Source of the DNA: an uncultured Actinomycetes bacterium
GTDB lineage: Bacteria > Actinomycetota > Thermoleophilia > Solirubrobacterales > 70-9
Direction of reading: 5' to 3'
Length of the DNA stretch: 23,077 nucleotides
Assembly: GCA_937907435.1 (NCBI GenBank)
Contig: CALCIA010000294.1
Coordinates: forward strand, 1 to 23,077
The notes beneath the pieces were generated by a model. It did not search any database. It worked only from the letters and a program-made list of their open reading frames with translations, and was not told where the DNA came from. The number at the start of each line of letters is the position of its first letter. The stretch's first letter is position 1. This document shows, in pieces, positions 16,055 to 23,058 of the stretch. Made by a program: the position numbers and the translations under genes.

Positions 16055-16858
16055 GCGGCCCGCCCGCCAGTCCGGGCGGGTCTTCTCCCTGAAGGCGCGC
16101 ATCCCCTCCCTGAACTCGCCGGCGAAGCAGCTCCGGCGCAGGGCGAGGAGCTCGGCCTCCTGGCGTTCGTCGAGCCGCGGGTTCTCGGCCAGCAGGTCGA
16201 TCACGCTCTTGTTGCCGGCGACGGCGAGGGGTGCGTTCGCGGCGATCTTCGCGGCGAGCGCCAGCGCCTCGGCCTCGACCTCCTCGTCGTCCACGACCCG
16301 GTTGACGAGGCCGATCCTCTCCGCCGTCCCGGCGTCGAGGTGGTTGCCCACCAGGAACAGTTCCTTGGTCCACGCCACGCCGATCAGGTCGAGGAACCTG
16401 CGGACGCCGGTGTGGCCGTAGATCAGGCCAAGGCGCGCCGGTGGCATTCCCAGCTCGGCACCTCGTGCGCAGATTCGGATGTCACACCTGACGGCCAGCT
16501 CCAGGCCGCCGCCCAGGCAGTGGCCGTTGATCGCGGCGATGATCGGGAGCGGGGAACGCGAGACCTCTTCCATCGCGGGCTGGAACGGGTGGGCGATCAG
16601 GGCCGCCGCGTCGCGCTCGAAGTGCGACTCCCGGATCGACGCCAGGTCATACCCCGAGGAGAAGGCGGGTGGTTCACCGATGAGGATCACGCAGCGGGTC
16701 TCGCCGTCGGCCGCGAGGTCGCGCAGCTCCGTCGCCAGGGCGGCGAGGAGGTCATGGTCCAGTGCGTTGCGGCGGCTGGGATTGGAGAGCCGCAGAAGAC
16801 ACACCGCTTCTTGTGGATGCTCCCGGGTCACCTGACCCCGTATGCGGGCGTCACTCAA
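16022..16858 (-). CDS. Enoyl-CoA hydratase/isomerase-family protein (crotonase fold)
   Basis: This is a 278-residue crotonase-fold protein. Evidence includes PSRRNALDHDLLAAL, the first oxyanion loop AFSSGYDL (65-72), and AINGHCLGGGLELAVRCDIRI holding the second oxyanion Gly and Glu120, equivalent to Glu144 of rat mitochondrial hydratase. The second catalytic Glu (Glu164 in LPExxLG) is missing: the matching stretch is LGMPPARLG with Pro140 there. It may therefore act as an isomerase, hydrolase, lyase or ring-opening enzyme rather than a hydratase. The start is TTG 16858, because GAGGTGA lies 4-5 nt upstream; an internal GTG nine codons in is possible. It is divergent from the SDR, with operator C between them, and its end overlaps the ligase end. 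Confidence 0.88.
   Translation of the reverse strand: MSDARIRGQVTREHPQEAVCLLRLSNPSRRNALDHDLLAALATELRDLAADGETRCVILIGEPPAFSSGYDLASIRESHFERDAAALIAHPFQPAMEEVSRSPLPIIAAINGHCLGGGLELAVRCDIRICARGAELGMPPARLGLIYGHTGVRRFLDLIGVAWTKELFLVGNHLDAGTAERIGLVNRVVDDEEVEAEALALAAKIAANAPLAVAGNKSVIDLLAENPRLDERQEAELLALRRSCFAGEFREGMRAFREKTRPDWRAGRSDRRAVDLPL
16059..16080 (+). terminator. Hairpin terminator candidate for the FadD-like ligase
   Basis: CCCGCCCG (16059-16066) and CGGGCGGG (16073-16080) form an 8-bp stem with a 6-nt loop, starting 5 nt after the ligase stop codon. TCTTCTCCCT follows, a weak pyrimidine tract. The hairpin lies inside the 3' end of the opposing crotonase gene. Confidence 0.5.
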
Positions 16859-16899
16859 TCGCTCACCTCACCCCTGAGAAGGCCGGCCAGATCGTCGCC

Positions 16900-16905
16900 A
16901 GAATA
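16900..16905 (-). promoter_or_regulatory. Probable -10 element for the crotonase-fold gene
   Basis: The minus strand reads TATATTCT just downstream of operator site C, and its TATTCT hexamer is the same one found next to site A. Transcription would begin about 35 nt before the TTG start, leaving room for the ribosome binding site GAGGTGA. Confidence 0.45.
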
Positions 16906-16908
16906 TAC

Positions 16909-16928
16909 TAGCTAGCGATCGCTAGTGT
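16909..16928. promoter_or_regulatory. TetR-type operator, site C
   Basis: TAGCTAGCGATCGCTAGTGT has the same left arm as site A and an imperfect right arm; the core CTAGCG-AT-CGCTAG is a perfect palindrome. It lies between the divergent crotonase-fold and SDR genes and could control both. Confidence 0.8.
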
Positions 16929-16955
16929 AAGGAAGGCATCTACTTGAGGAGGGAC

Positions 16956-17786
16956 ATGGGACTTCTGGACGGCAAGGCCGCGATCGTCACCGGGTCGGCG
17001 CGCGGGATCGGGCGGGCGACCGCCGAGCTCTTCGCCGCCGAGGGCGCGAAGGTGCTGATCAACGACCTCGACGCCGACGTCGCCGAGCAGACCGCGTCGG
17101 AGATCGACGGGGAGACCGCGGTCTTCGCCGGTGACCTGACCGCCGCGGGCGCCTGCGACGACCTCATCGCCGCCGCGGTCGAGGCCTTCGGCCAGGTCGA
17201 CATCGTCGTCAACAACGCCGGCTACACCTGGGACGGCGTCGCCCACAAGGTCACCGACGAGCAGTTCCAGGCGATGCTCGACATCCACACGGTCGTTCCC
17301 TTCCGGGTCGCCCGGGCGCTCGCCCCGCACTGGCGCGAGGCGGCGAAGAAGGAGCGCGAGGAAGGCGTCGAGACCTTCCGCAAGCTGATCAACACCTCCT
17401 CCACCACGGGGATGTTCGGCAATCCGGGTCAGGTCAACTACGCGGCCGGCAAGGCGGGCGTCGTCGGCATCACCAAGACCCTGGCCAAGGAGTGGGGCCA
17501 GTTCAAGATCAACGTCAACGCGGTCGCCTTCGGCTTCGTCGAGACCCGCCTCACCGCCGCCAAGGAGGAGGGCGCCGAGATCACCGCCCCGAGCGGCGAG
17601 AAGATCGAGCTCGGCATCCCCGAGCAGCTGCGCACGATGGCCCAGGCGGTCATCCCCCTCGGCCGCCCGGCGACCCCGACCGAGGCCGCCTCCCCGGTCC
17701 TCTTCCTCGCCTCACCGCTGTCGAACTACGTCCACGGCCAGGTGCTGAACATCACCGGCGGCATGTTCGGAGGCATGTACACCTGA
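16956..17786 (+). CDS. Short-chain dehydrogenase/reductase (FabG/3-hydroxyacyl-type)
   Basis: This 276-residue classical SDR has the cofactor motif TGSARGIG (12-19), NNAG (86-89) and the catalytic Ser149, Tyr162 and Lys166 in INTSSTTG and NYAAGKAG. The end, VHGQVLNITGGMFGGMYT, is usual for the family. Asp37 after the second strand (INDLD) suggests NAD rather than NADP. It likely oxidises a hydroxyacyl intermediate or reduces an oxo one, which would suit the step after a crotonase-fold enzyme. ATG 16956 is used because GAGGAGGGAC precedes it directly; the in-frame TTG at 16944 overlaps that ribosome binding site and is rejected. The gene lies 27 nt after operator C and probably shares the TetR regulon. 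Its last 75 nt are overlapped by the convergent PP-loop gene. Confidence 0.93.
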   Translation: MGLLDGKAAIVTGSARGIGRATAELFAAEGAKVLINDLDADVAEQTASEIDGETAVFAGDLTAAGACDDLIAAAVEAFGQVDIVVNNAGYTWDGVAHKVTDEQFQAMLDIHTVVPFRVARALAPHWREAAKKEREEGVETFRKLINTSSTTGMFGNPGQVNYAAGKAGVVGITKTLAKEWGQFKINVNAVAFGFVETRLTAAKEEGAEITAPSGEKIELGIPEQLRTMAQAVIPLGRPATPTEAASPVLFLASPLSNYVHGQVLNITGGMFGGMYT

Positions 17787-18527
17787 TCGCGGGGAGCGTC
17801 CCATGCTGTTCCTGATCGGCCGTCGGCGGCGGAACTTGAGCGTTGCGGGGCAGAGGTCGACGAACCAGACCCCGTCGCGCAGGCTCCGCTCGCCGGCGTC
17901 GACCTCGACCGGGCGGGAGAAGGGCGGGCCGTCGACGACGAAGGTGTGGAACTCGCCGTTCTCGCCGGCCAGGTCGACGCCCGCCGCGGCGAAGCGGCCG
18001 AGCATCTGCGCGTCGATCGTCTTGCCGAGGAGGGAGGGTGGGAGGACGCCGTCCCTGACCGCGACGATGACGGCGCGGAAGCCGAGGTCGAGCACTTCGC
18101 GCATCAGCGCCTCGCGCGAGCGCTGCCAGAGCGGCAGCCACGCTTCCGTCCCGACCGAGGCGGCCACCGCCTCCACCCAGGCGCGGTGGCGCTCGATGTC
18201 GATGTCGCCGAAGATGCCGGTCCCCAGTCCGCGGCGCGCAGCCTCGGCGAGCTGCCTGCGCAGCGCCTCCTCGTAGCCCGCCCAGCTGGTGGCGGCAAAG
18301 GCGATCGGGACGCCGAGCGCCGCCGCCTGCGCCTCCAGCAGCTCCCGACGCAGCCCGTGGGACCGCGAGCGCTCACCGCCCTCGGTCAGCATCGTCACCA
18401 GCAGCCCCGGCTCGGCCCCCTGCCGCAGCGCGTGATGAAGCGCGAGCGCCGAGTCCTTGCCCCCGCTCCACGAGCAGTAGGCCGGGACGCCGTGCCGGGT
18501 CGGCGTCTGTCGCCGGGCGTTCATCAT
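17712..18527 (-). CDS. PP-loop ATPase, Dph6/MJ0570 family (diphthine-ammonia ligase-like)
   Basis: This is a 271-residue protein with the PP-loop ATP pyrophosphatase motif SWSGGKDSALAL (SGGKDS at 21-26). It carries the conserved blocks of the MJ0570/Dph6 family: GIFGDIDIERHRAWVEAV, PLWQRSREALMREVLDLGFRAVIVAV and GENGEFHTFVVDGPPF. In eukaryotes and archaea this family amidates diphthine on elongation factor 2. Bacteria lack diphthamide, so the bacterial role is unknown and the eukaryotic name should not be carried over. The conserved part ends near VWFVDL (about residue 226). The last 40 or so residues are Arg-rich, and the final 25 codons lie inside the SDR coding region, which looks like 3' extension by loss of an earlier stop. 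The start is uncertain: ATG occurs at both 18527 and 18524, without a clear ribosome binding site. Confidence 0.85.
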   Translation of the reverse strand: MMNARRQTPTRHGVPAYCSWSGGKDSALALHHALRQGAEPGLLVTMLTEGGERSRSHGLRRELLEAQAAALGVPIAFAATSWAGYEEALRRQLAEAARRGLGTGIFGDIDIERHRAWVEAVAASVGTEAWLPLWQRSREALMREVLDLGFRAVIVAVRDGVLPPSLLGKTIDAQMLGRFAAAGVDLAGENGEFHTFVVDGPPFSRPVEVDAGERSLRDGVWFVDLCPATLKFRRRRPIRNSMGRSPRSGVHASEHAAGDVQHLAVDVVRQR

Positions 18528-18573
18528 CCGGGGATTGTCGGGGATCGTGGGTGCGAGGTACGCATGCGTTCCC

Positions 18574-18605
18574 GACTTTGACCTCGCTATGGCAGGGTCA
18601 AAGTC
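18574..18605. repeat. 10-bp inverted repeat over the LacI-family stop codon
   Basis: GACTTTGACC (18574-18583) and GGTCAAAGTC (18596-18605) are perfect inverted arms with a 12-nt loop. They span the stop codon of the LacI-family gene and lie before the PP-loop gene on the same strand. This may end or slow the repressor transcript. No T-run is present. Confidence 0.5.
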
Positions 18606-19632
18606 CGGCTGGGCGCGGCGGTGCGACGGATTCGCGTTCGATCAGGTTGGGCGGGATCGGGACGACGAGGTTGGTCGGGCGTTCCCCTTTGACGACCCGA
18701 TCGAGCGTCTCGACGGCTGCCGCGCCCATCTCCCGCAGGGGCAGCCGGATCGCCGAAAGCGGGGGCGCCGTGTACTCGGCGTCTTCGGCGTCGAGGGTGA
18801 TCAGCGAGAGGGCATCGGGGACCGCGACGCCGCGTTGCCGGGCCGCGGCGAGCGAACCGATGCCGACCAGGAGGCTGGAAGCGAACGCGCCGGTCGGGAC
18901 CTCGTCCAGATCGAGCAGGGAGCCCATCGCCTCGAAACCGCCCGCCCGCGTGTACGGGGTCCTGATGTCGACCGGGTCGGGAACCCCGGCCTCCTCGCAG
19001 GCGCGGACGAAGCCCAGTCGCCGCCGGCGGGCGGTGTCCGTCTCGTCGGAGTCGCCGATGAAGGCGAGCCGGGTGTGTCCGGCGGCCAGCAGCGTCTCGG
19101 CCGCGAGCCTCCCGGCAGCTTCGTCGTCGACGGTGACGCTGGGGCCCTCCGGCGAGCGGCGGTTCGTGTAGACGTGCGGCGCCTCGAGCGGCAGCTTCGC
19201 GATCACGTCCTGGTTGTCCCGCGAGGTCGCGATCACCAGGCCGTCGATCCGGTGCTCCTCGACCAGGCGCTCGTAGGAGGAGGGGGTGTTCTCGTCGCCG
19301 AGCTCGGCGAGCAGGATCGCGTACCCGAGCTCACTGGCCCGCTGCGAAGCGCCACGCATGATCAGGCCGTAGACGGGGTTCGTCAGGTCGGGGAAGAGCA
19401 TGCCGAGGGCGCCGCTGCGTCCGGAGCGGAGGCTGCGGGCGACCGGATCCGGCCGGTAGCGAAGCTCGTCGGCCGCGGCCCTGATCCGCTCCCTCGTCTC
19501 CGGCCTCACGTTGATGCGGGAGTTGTTGTTGAGGACCTTCGACACGGTCGAGACGTCGACTCCGGCCGCTGCCGCGACATCGCGCAGCGTGGTTCGTCGG
19601 TACCGCCCCGGGCCTCCTCGGTTGGTCTCCAT
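18598..19632 (-). CDS. LacI-family transcriptional repressor
   Basis: This 344-residue LacI/GalR-family regulator has the N-terminal helix-turn-helix TLRDVAAAAGVDVSTVSKVLNN at about residues 14-35, and the hinge helix YRPDPVARSLRSGRSG with the usual Ala-Arg-x-Leu that enters the minor groove. A periplasmic-binding-like effector domain follows, from GALGMLFPDLTNPVYGLIMRG onward. The C-terminus includes SLITLDAEDAEYTAPPLSAIRLPLREMG, typical of the family. It is divergently transcribed from the 2-oxo acid dehydrogenase operon, with a CG-centred palindrome between them, so control of that operon and of itself is likely. The effector may be a sugar or a small metabolite and cannot be read from sequence. 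The ATG at 19632 lacks a clear ribosome binding site. Confidence 0.94.
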   Translation of the reverse strand: METNRGGPGRYRRTTLRDVAAAAGVDVSTVSKVLNNNSRINVRPETRERIRAAADELRYRPDPVARSLRSGRSGALGMLFPDLTNPVYGLIMRGASQRASELGYAILLAELGDENTPSSYERLVEEHRIDGLVIATSRDNQDVIAKLPLEAPHVYTNRRSPEGPSVTVDDEAAGRLAAETLLAAGHTRLAFIGDSDETDTARRRRLGFVRACEEAGVPDPVDIRTPYTRAGGFEAMGSLLDLDEVPTGAFASSLLVGIGSLAAARQRGVAVPDALSLITLDAEDAEYTAPPLSAIRLPLREMGAAAVETLDRVVKGERPTNLVVPIPPNLIERESVAPPRPAGL

Positions 19633-19662
19633 CGCGGGAACGGTATCATCCGCCGACCTTCG

Positions 19663-19680
19663 TAATCAATCGTTAGACTA
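19663..19680. promoter_or_regulatory. Putative LacI-family operator
   Basis: TAATCAATCGTTAGACTA is an 18-nt imperfect palindrome around a central CG step, with 6 of 9 pairs symmetric (TA-TC-A-CG-T-GA-TA). A CG centre and 18-20-nt length are usual for LacI-family operators. It lies between the repressor start and the leader ORF of the dehydrogenase operon, in an AT-richer stretch. Confidence 0.5.
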
Positions 19681-19711
19681 AGGTTTCTCACAGGGATACC
19701 GAGGAGGGATC

Positions 19712-19783
19712 ATGTCCGCGAGCAGCGCCATCACAGAACCGCCTTTCACCGTTTCCGCCCGCCGCCTGGGAGAGCCGTCGTGA
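19712..19783 (+). CDS. 23-codon leader ORF coupled to E1 alpha
   Basis: A strong ribosome binding site, GAGGAGGGAT (19701-19710), directly precedes this ATG. The reading frame runs 23 codons (MSASSAITEPPFTVSARRLG, then EPS). Its TGA overlaps the E1 alpha GTG (GTGA), so ribosomes that finish it could restart on E1 alpha. No tandem run of a single amino acid suggests attenuation. It may be a coupling leader, or E1 alpha may simply be initiated independently from GGGAGAG. No homology is claimed. It is one of the few short ORFs here with such a clear start signal. Confidence 0.5.
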   Translation: MSASSAITEPPFTVSARRLGEPS

Positions 19784-20742
19784 GCGGCCTTCCGGAAGTC
19801 GAGGAGCAGCTCGACTGGCTGCGCTCGATGCACCTGATCCGCGGCTTCGAGGACGAGGTCAACGCGTTCTTCGCGAAGGGCCTGGTGCGCGGCTCGACGC
19901 ACCTGTGCCAGGGTCAGGAGGCGGTCAGCGTCGGTGCCTGCCGGGCCCTGGCGGAGCAGGACACGATGACCTGCACCTACCGCGGCCACGGCGCCGTGCT
20001 CGCCAAAGGCGCGCCGCTGGACCGCACCTTCGCCGAGATTCTCGGTCGCGCCGGCGGCCTCTGCGGCGGCAAGGGCGGCTCGATGCACCTGACCGACACC
20101 AGCGTCGGCGCCTTCGGGTCCTTCGCCGTGATCGGCGCCCACCTCCCGATCGCGAACGGGCTCGCCCTGGGAGGCCGCCTGCTCGGTCGTGACTCGGTCA
20201 GCCTCTGCTTCTTCGGCGACGGCACGGCGAACATCGGGGCCTTCCACGAGGCGCTGAACCTGGCCGCGATCTGGAAGCTGCCGGTCGTGTTCGTCTGCGA
20301 GAACAATCTCTACGGCGAGTACACGGCGATCGCGAAGACGACGCCGATCGACGCCCTGGCCGACCGCGCGGACTCCTACGGGATGGCGAAGGCGCGGATC
20401 GACGGCAACGACGTCGGCGTCGTCTACGACACGGTCACCGACGCGGCCGATCGCGCCCGGAGCGGCGGGGGGCCGAGCCTGATCGAGGCGATGACCTACC
20501 GGCACAAGGGCCACTCGCGCAGCGATCCGGCCGCCTACCGACCCGACGGGGAGCTCGAGAGCTGGCTGGAGTGGGACCCGATCCTCCTGCACGAACGGGC
20601 CCTGGGCGAGCAAGGAGTAGCCGAGGCGACCCTCGGGGAGATCGGGACCGCCGCGGCCGCGGCGGTCGCCACGGCACGCGATCGGGCCCTCTCCTGGCCC
20701 GAACCGGACGCCGCGACGAGACTGGAGGACGTGTACGCATGA
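19780..20742 (+). CDS. 2-oxo acid dehydrogenase E1 component, alpha subunit (PdhA/AcoA-like)
   Basis: This 320-residue thiamine diphosphate-dependent E1 alpha subunit has YRGHG (67-71), GKGGSMHL (97-104), and the ThDP/Mg motif from GDGTANIG (146-153) to ENN (174-176). The phosphorylation-loop-like YRHKGHSRSDPAAYR is near residue 235. It would decarboxylate a 2-oxo acid, or acetoin in AcoA-type enzymes, together with the beta subunit. Its short length matches the AcoA and PDH E1 alpha group more than branched-chain E1 alpha. Substrate choice is not settled. The GTG start is coupled to a small leader ORF, and the end overlaps E1 beta in an ATGA. The gene is first of a three-gene operon, probably under the divergent LacI-family repressor. 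Confidence 0.94.
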   Translation: MSGLPEVEEQLDWLRSMHLIRGFEDEVNAFFAKGLVRGSTHLCQGQEAVSVGACRALAEQDTMTCTYRGHGAVLAKGAPLDRTFAEILGRAGGLCGGKGGSMHLTDTSVGAFGSFAVIGAHLPIANGLALGGRLLGRDSVSLCFFGDGTANIGAFHEALNLAAIWKLPVVFVCENNLYGEYTAIAKTTPIDALADRADSYGMAKARIDGNDVGVVYDTVTDAADRARSGGGPSLIEAMTYRHKGHSRSDPAAYRPDGELESWLEWDPILLHERALGEQGVAEATLGEIGTAAAAAVATARDRALSWPEPDAATRLEDVYA

Positions 20743-21713
20743 GTGAGATCACCTACCGCGAGGGGTTGCGGCGCGCGCTGCACGACGCGATGGCGGAGGA
20801 CCAGACCGTGATCGTCCTCGGCGAGGACGTCGCCGCCGCCGGGGGCGCCTTCAAGGTCACCGACGGGCTGCTCGAGCGGTTCGGGGAGGACCGGGTCCTC
20901 GACACCCCGATCTCCGAGCAGGCGATCATCGGGGCCGCGATCGGCGCTGCGGCGCAGGGGCTGCGCCCGGTCGCCGAGGTGATGTTCGCGGACTTCGCCG
21001 CGACCTGCTTCGACGGGATCGCGAACCAACTGCCCAAGTACCGCTACATGACCGGCGGGCAGGTCTCGGTCCCGGCGGTGGTGAGGATGGCCAACGGGGC
21101 GGGCGGCGGCTACGCGGCCCAGCACTCCCAGAGCGTCGAGAACTGGTTCCTGAACGTGCCCGGGTTGAAGGTGGCCACACCCGCCCGCCCGGCCGACGCC
21201 TACGGCCTCCTGCGGGCGGCGATCGATGACCCCGACCCCGTCCTCGTCTTCGAGCACAAGGGCCTCTACAACGCCAAGGAAGAGGTGGGGGAGCTGCGGC
21301 GGGTGGAGTTGGGCAAGGCCGCCGTGGTGCGCTCCGGCACCGACCTCACCGTGGTTGCCTCCCAGCAGATGCTCCACCGGGCGCTGGAGGCGGCGGCGGG
21401 GCTTGCCGCGGAGGGGATCGAGGCGACCGTCATCGATCCGCGCACCGTCGCGCCGCTCGACGTCGCGACGGTCCTGGGGAGCGTCGAGGCCACCAACCGC
21501 CTGCTCGTCGTGCAGGAGTCGCCCGCCGCGGGTAGCTGGGGCGCCACGCTCGTGGCCGAGGTCAGCGAGCAGGCCTTCGAGCTGTTCGACGCGCCGCCGC
21601 GGCTGTTGAGCGGCGAGGCGACGCCGATCCCGTATGCGGCGAGCCTCGAGTCCCACTGGCTGCCGAGCGTCGAGCGGATCGCCGACGCCGTCCGCGCGGT
21701 GGTGGAGTTCTGA
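20739..21713 (+). CDS. 2-oxo acid dehydrogenase E1 component, beta subunit (PdhB/AcoB-like)
   Basis: This 324-residue E1 beta subunit has the N-terminal MSEITYREGLRRALHDAMAEDQTVIVLGEDVA, DTPISEQAIIGAAIGAAAQGLRPVAEVMFADF (Glu of SEQ contacts ThDP) and PKYRYMTGGQVSVPAVVRMANGAGGGYAAQHSQSVENWFLNVPGLKVATPARPADAYGLL. The C-terminal transketolase domain includes VIDPRTVAPLD and the EATPIPYAASLE segment close to the end. It forms the alpha2-beta2 E1 heterotetramer with the preceding gene product. The ATG at 20739 overlaps the E1 alpha stop, with GGAGGA about 9 nt upstream, and its stop shares one base with the E2 start. Confidence 0.95.
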   Translation: MSEITYREGLRRALHDAMAEDQTVIVLGEDVAAAGGAFKVTDGLLERFGEDRVLDTPISEQAIIGAAIGAAAQGLRPVAEVMFADFAATCFDGIANQLPKYRYMTGGQVSVPAVVRMANGAGGGYAAQHSQSVENWFLNVPGLKVATPARPADAYGLLRAAIDDPDPVLVFEHKGLYNAKEEVGELRRVELGKAAVVRSGTDLTVVASQQMLHRALEAAAGLAAEGIEATVIDPRTVAPLDVATVLGSVEATNRLLVVQESPAAGSWGATLVAEVSEQAFELFDAPPRLLSGEATPIPYAASLESHWLPSVERIADAVRAVVEF

Positions 21714-22921
21714 TGCACGAGCTGACGATGCCCCGGTTGACCGACTCGATGACCGAGGGGACGATCGTCGCCTGGCTTGCCGCGGACGGCGCCGAGGTCG
21801 CCCGCGGCGACGATGTCGTCGACATCGAAACCGACAAGGCGACGATGACCGTCGAGGTCGAAGCCGACGGCGTCCTGCGGCAGATCGCGGCGGCGGGAGA
21901 CGTGGTCGCCGTCGGCGAGCCGATCGCCACGGTGGCCGCGCCGGGCGCGGGCGGGGATGAGCGCCCCGTGCCCGCGACGGTCGGCGCCGAGGCGGCCGCG
22001 GACCCTCCCGTGAGCGCGGGCGCGGGTGGGGCGGTCGATGCGCCGCCGCGGCGGCGGCGCGGCAAGGGCGTCTCGCCGATCGCGCGCCGGATGGCGCGGC
22101 GGCTCGGCGTCGATCTCGACTCGGTCGCCGGCGGCGGCCCCGGCGGGCGCGTGATGAAGGCCGACGTGGCCGCCGCGGCGGCGGCGAACGGAGGGAGTGG
22201 ACGCCCCGCGCCGGCGCCGGCGGCGATCGAGACGGCGAAAGGGTCGGTGGAGACGGTCGAGCTGACGGCGCTGCAGCGCACGATCGCGATGCGGATGGCC
22301 GAGTCGAAGGCCGTCGTCCCCGACTTCTGGGCGTCGGTCGAGGTCGACATGACCGCGGCGACCGACCTGCGTGAGCAGCTGCGCGGCCGGCTCGACCCCC
22401 TGCCGTCGCTGACCGACCTGATCGTCAAGGCCGCGGCCAAGGCGCTGCGCCGTCATCCACGCGCCAACGGCAGCTTCGTCAAGGACCGGTTCGAGTTCCA
22501 CGGCCGGGTCAACGTGGGAGTGGCGGTGGCGGCCGAGGACGCGTTGCTCGTGCCCGTCGTCCGTGATGTCGACCGCCTCTCGATCTCCGAGCTGGCGGTG
22601 GAGACGAGGCGCCTCGCGGCGGCGGCACGGGAGCGAGCGATCACCCCCGCCGAGCTCGACGGGGCGACCTTCACCGTCTCCAACCTCGGGATGATGGGCG
22701 TGCGTTCATTCGCGGGCATCGTCGACAGCCCGCGGGCGGCGATCCTCTGCGTGGGCGCCGTCGAGGAACGCCCGATCGTCCGCGCCGGCTCGGTCGTCGC
22801 CGCCCCGACCGCCACCCTCACCCTCGTCTCCGATCACCGCATCCTCTACGGCAGCGACGCGGCCGCCTTCCTCGCCGACCTGCGGGAACTGCTCGAGCAA
22901 CCGCTCGCGGCGCTTCTCTGA
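21713..22921 (+). CDS. Dihydrolipoamide acyltransferase (E2), with one lipoyl domain
   Basis: This 402-residue E2 has three parts. The lipoyl domain (1-75) carries the lipoylation Lys42 in ETDKAT. The E3/E1-binding domain (about 120-153) reads SPIARRMARRLGVDLDSVAGGG. The acyltransferase domain follows an Ala/Gly/Pro-rich linker and begins near residue 180. In the catalytic motif His375 is kept, but the usual Asp of HxxxDG is Tyr379 (HRILYG). His still allows transfer, and Tyr-containing variants do exist in this family as far as I recall, so activity may be altered rather than lost. It would pass the acyl group from E1 to CoA. No E3 gene lies in the window, so it must use a lipoamide dehydrogenase encoded elsewhere. 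Confidence 0.94.
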   Translation: MHELTMPRLTDSMTEGTIVAWLAADGAEVARGDDVVDIETDKATMTVEVEADGVLRQIAAAGDVVAVGEPIATVAAPGAGGDERPVPATVGAEAAADPPVSAGAGGAVDAPPRRRRGKGVSPIARRMARRLGVDLDSVAGGGPGGRVMKADVAAAAAANGGSGRPAPAPAAIETAKGSVETVELTALQRTIAMRMAESKAVVPDFWASVEVDMTAATDLREQLRGRLDPLPSLTDLIVKAAAKALRRHPRANGSFVKDRFEFHGRVNVGVAVAAEDALLVPVVRDVDRLSISELAVETRRLAAAARERAITPAELDGATFTVSNLGMMGVRSFAGIVDSPRAAILCVGAVEERPIVRAGSVVAAPTATLTLVSDHRILYGSDAAAFLADLRELLEQPLAALL

Positions 22922-22983
22922 GCCGTTGGGTGAGTGGCTCCGCGAGCCTCGGGTGGGGGGTGGGGGTGGACGGGGGCTCTGAG

Positions 22984-23058
22984 GCTGGCGCCCGGAGGGA
23001 CGGGGCCCCGCAAGCTGTCGCCCGGAAGGGACGGGGACCCGCAAGCTGTCGCCCGGGT
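22984..23058. repeat. 31-bp tandem repeat at right edge
   Basis: Two adjacent 31-bp copies (22997-23027 and 23028-23058) share GGGACGGGG and CCCGCAAGCTGTCGCCCGG, with three differences between copies (C/A at unit position 10 and AA/GT at the end). A partial earlier copy, GCTGGCGCCCGGAG, precedes them. The whole stretch 22922-23077 is G-rich and shows no gene. It follows the E2 stop. Confidence 0.7.

Noticed and set aside
18535..19665. 376-codon plus-strand frame opposite the LacI-family gene
   Set aside because: No recognisable domain and shadow-like composition. The opposite strand encodes a complete LacI-family protein.
22984..23058. CRISPR array
   Set aside because: The repeats are directly adjacent with no unique spacers, and no cas genes are present.
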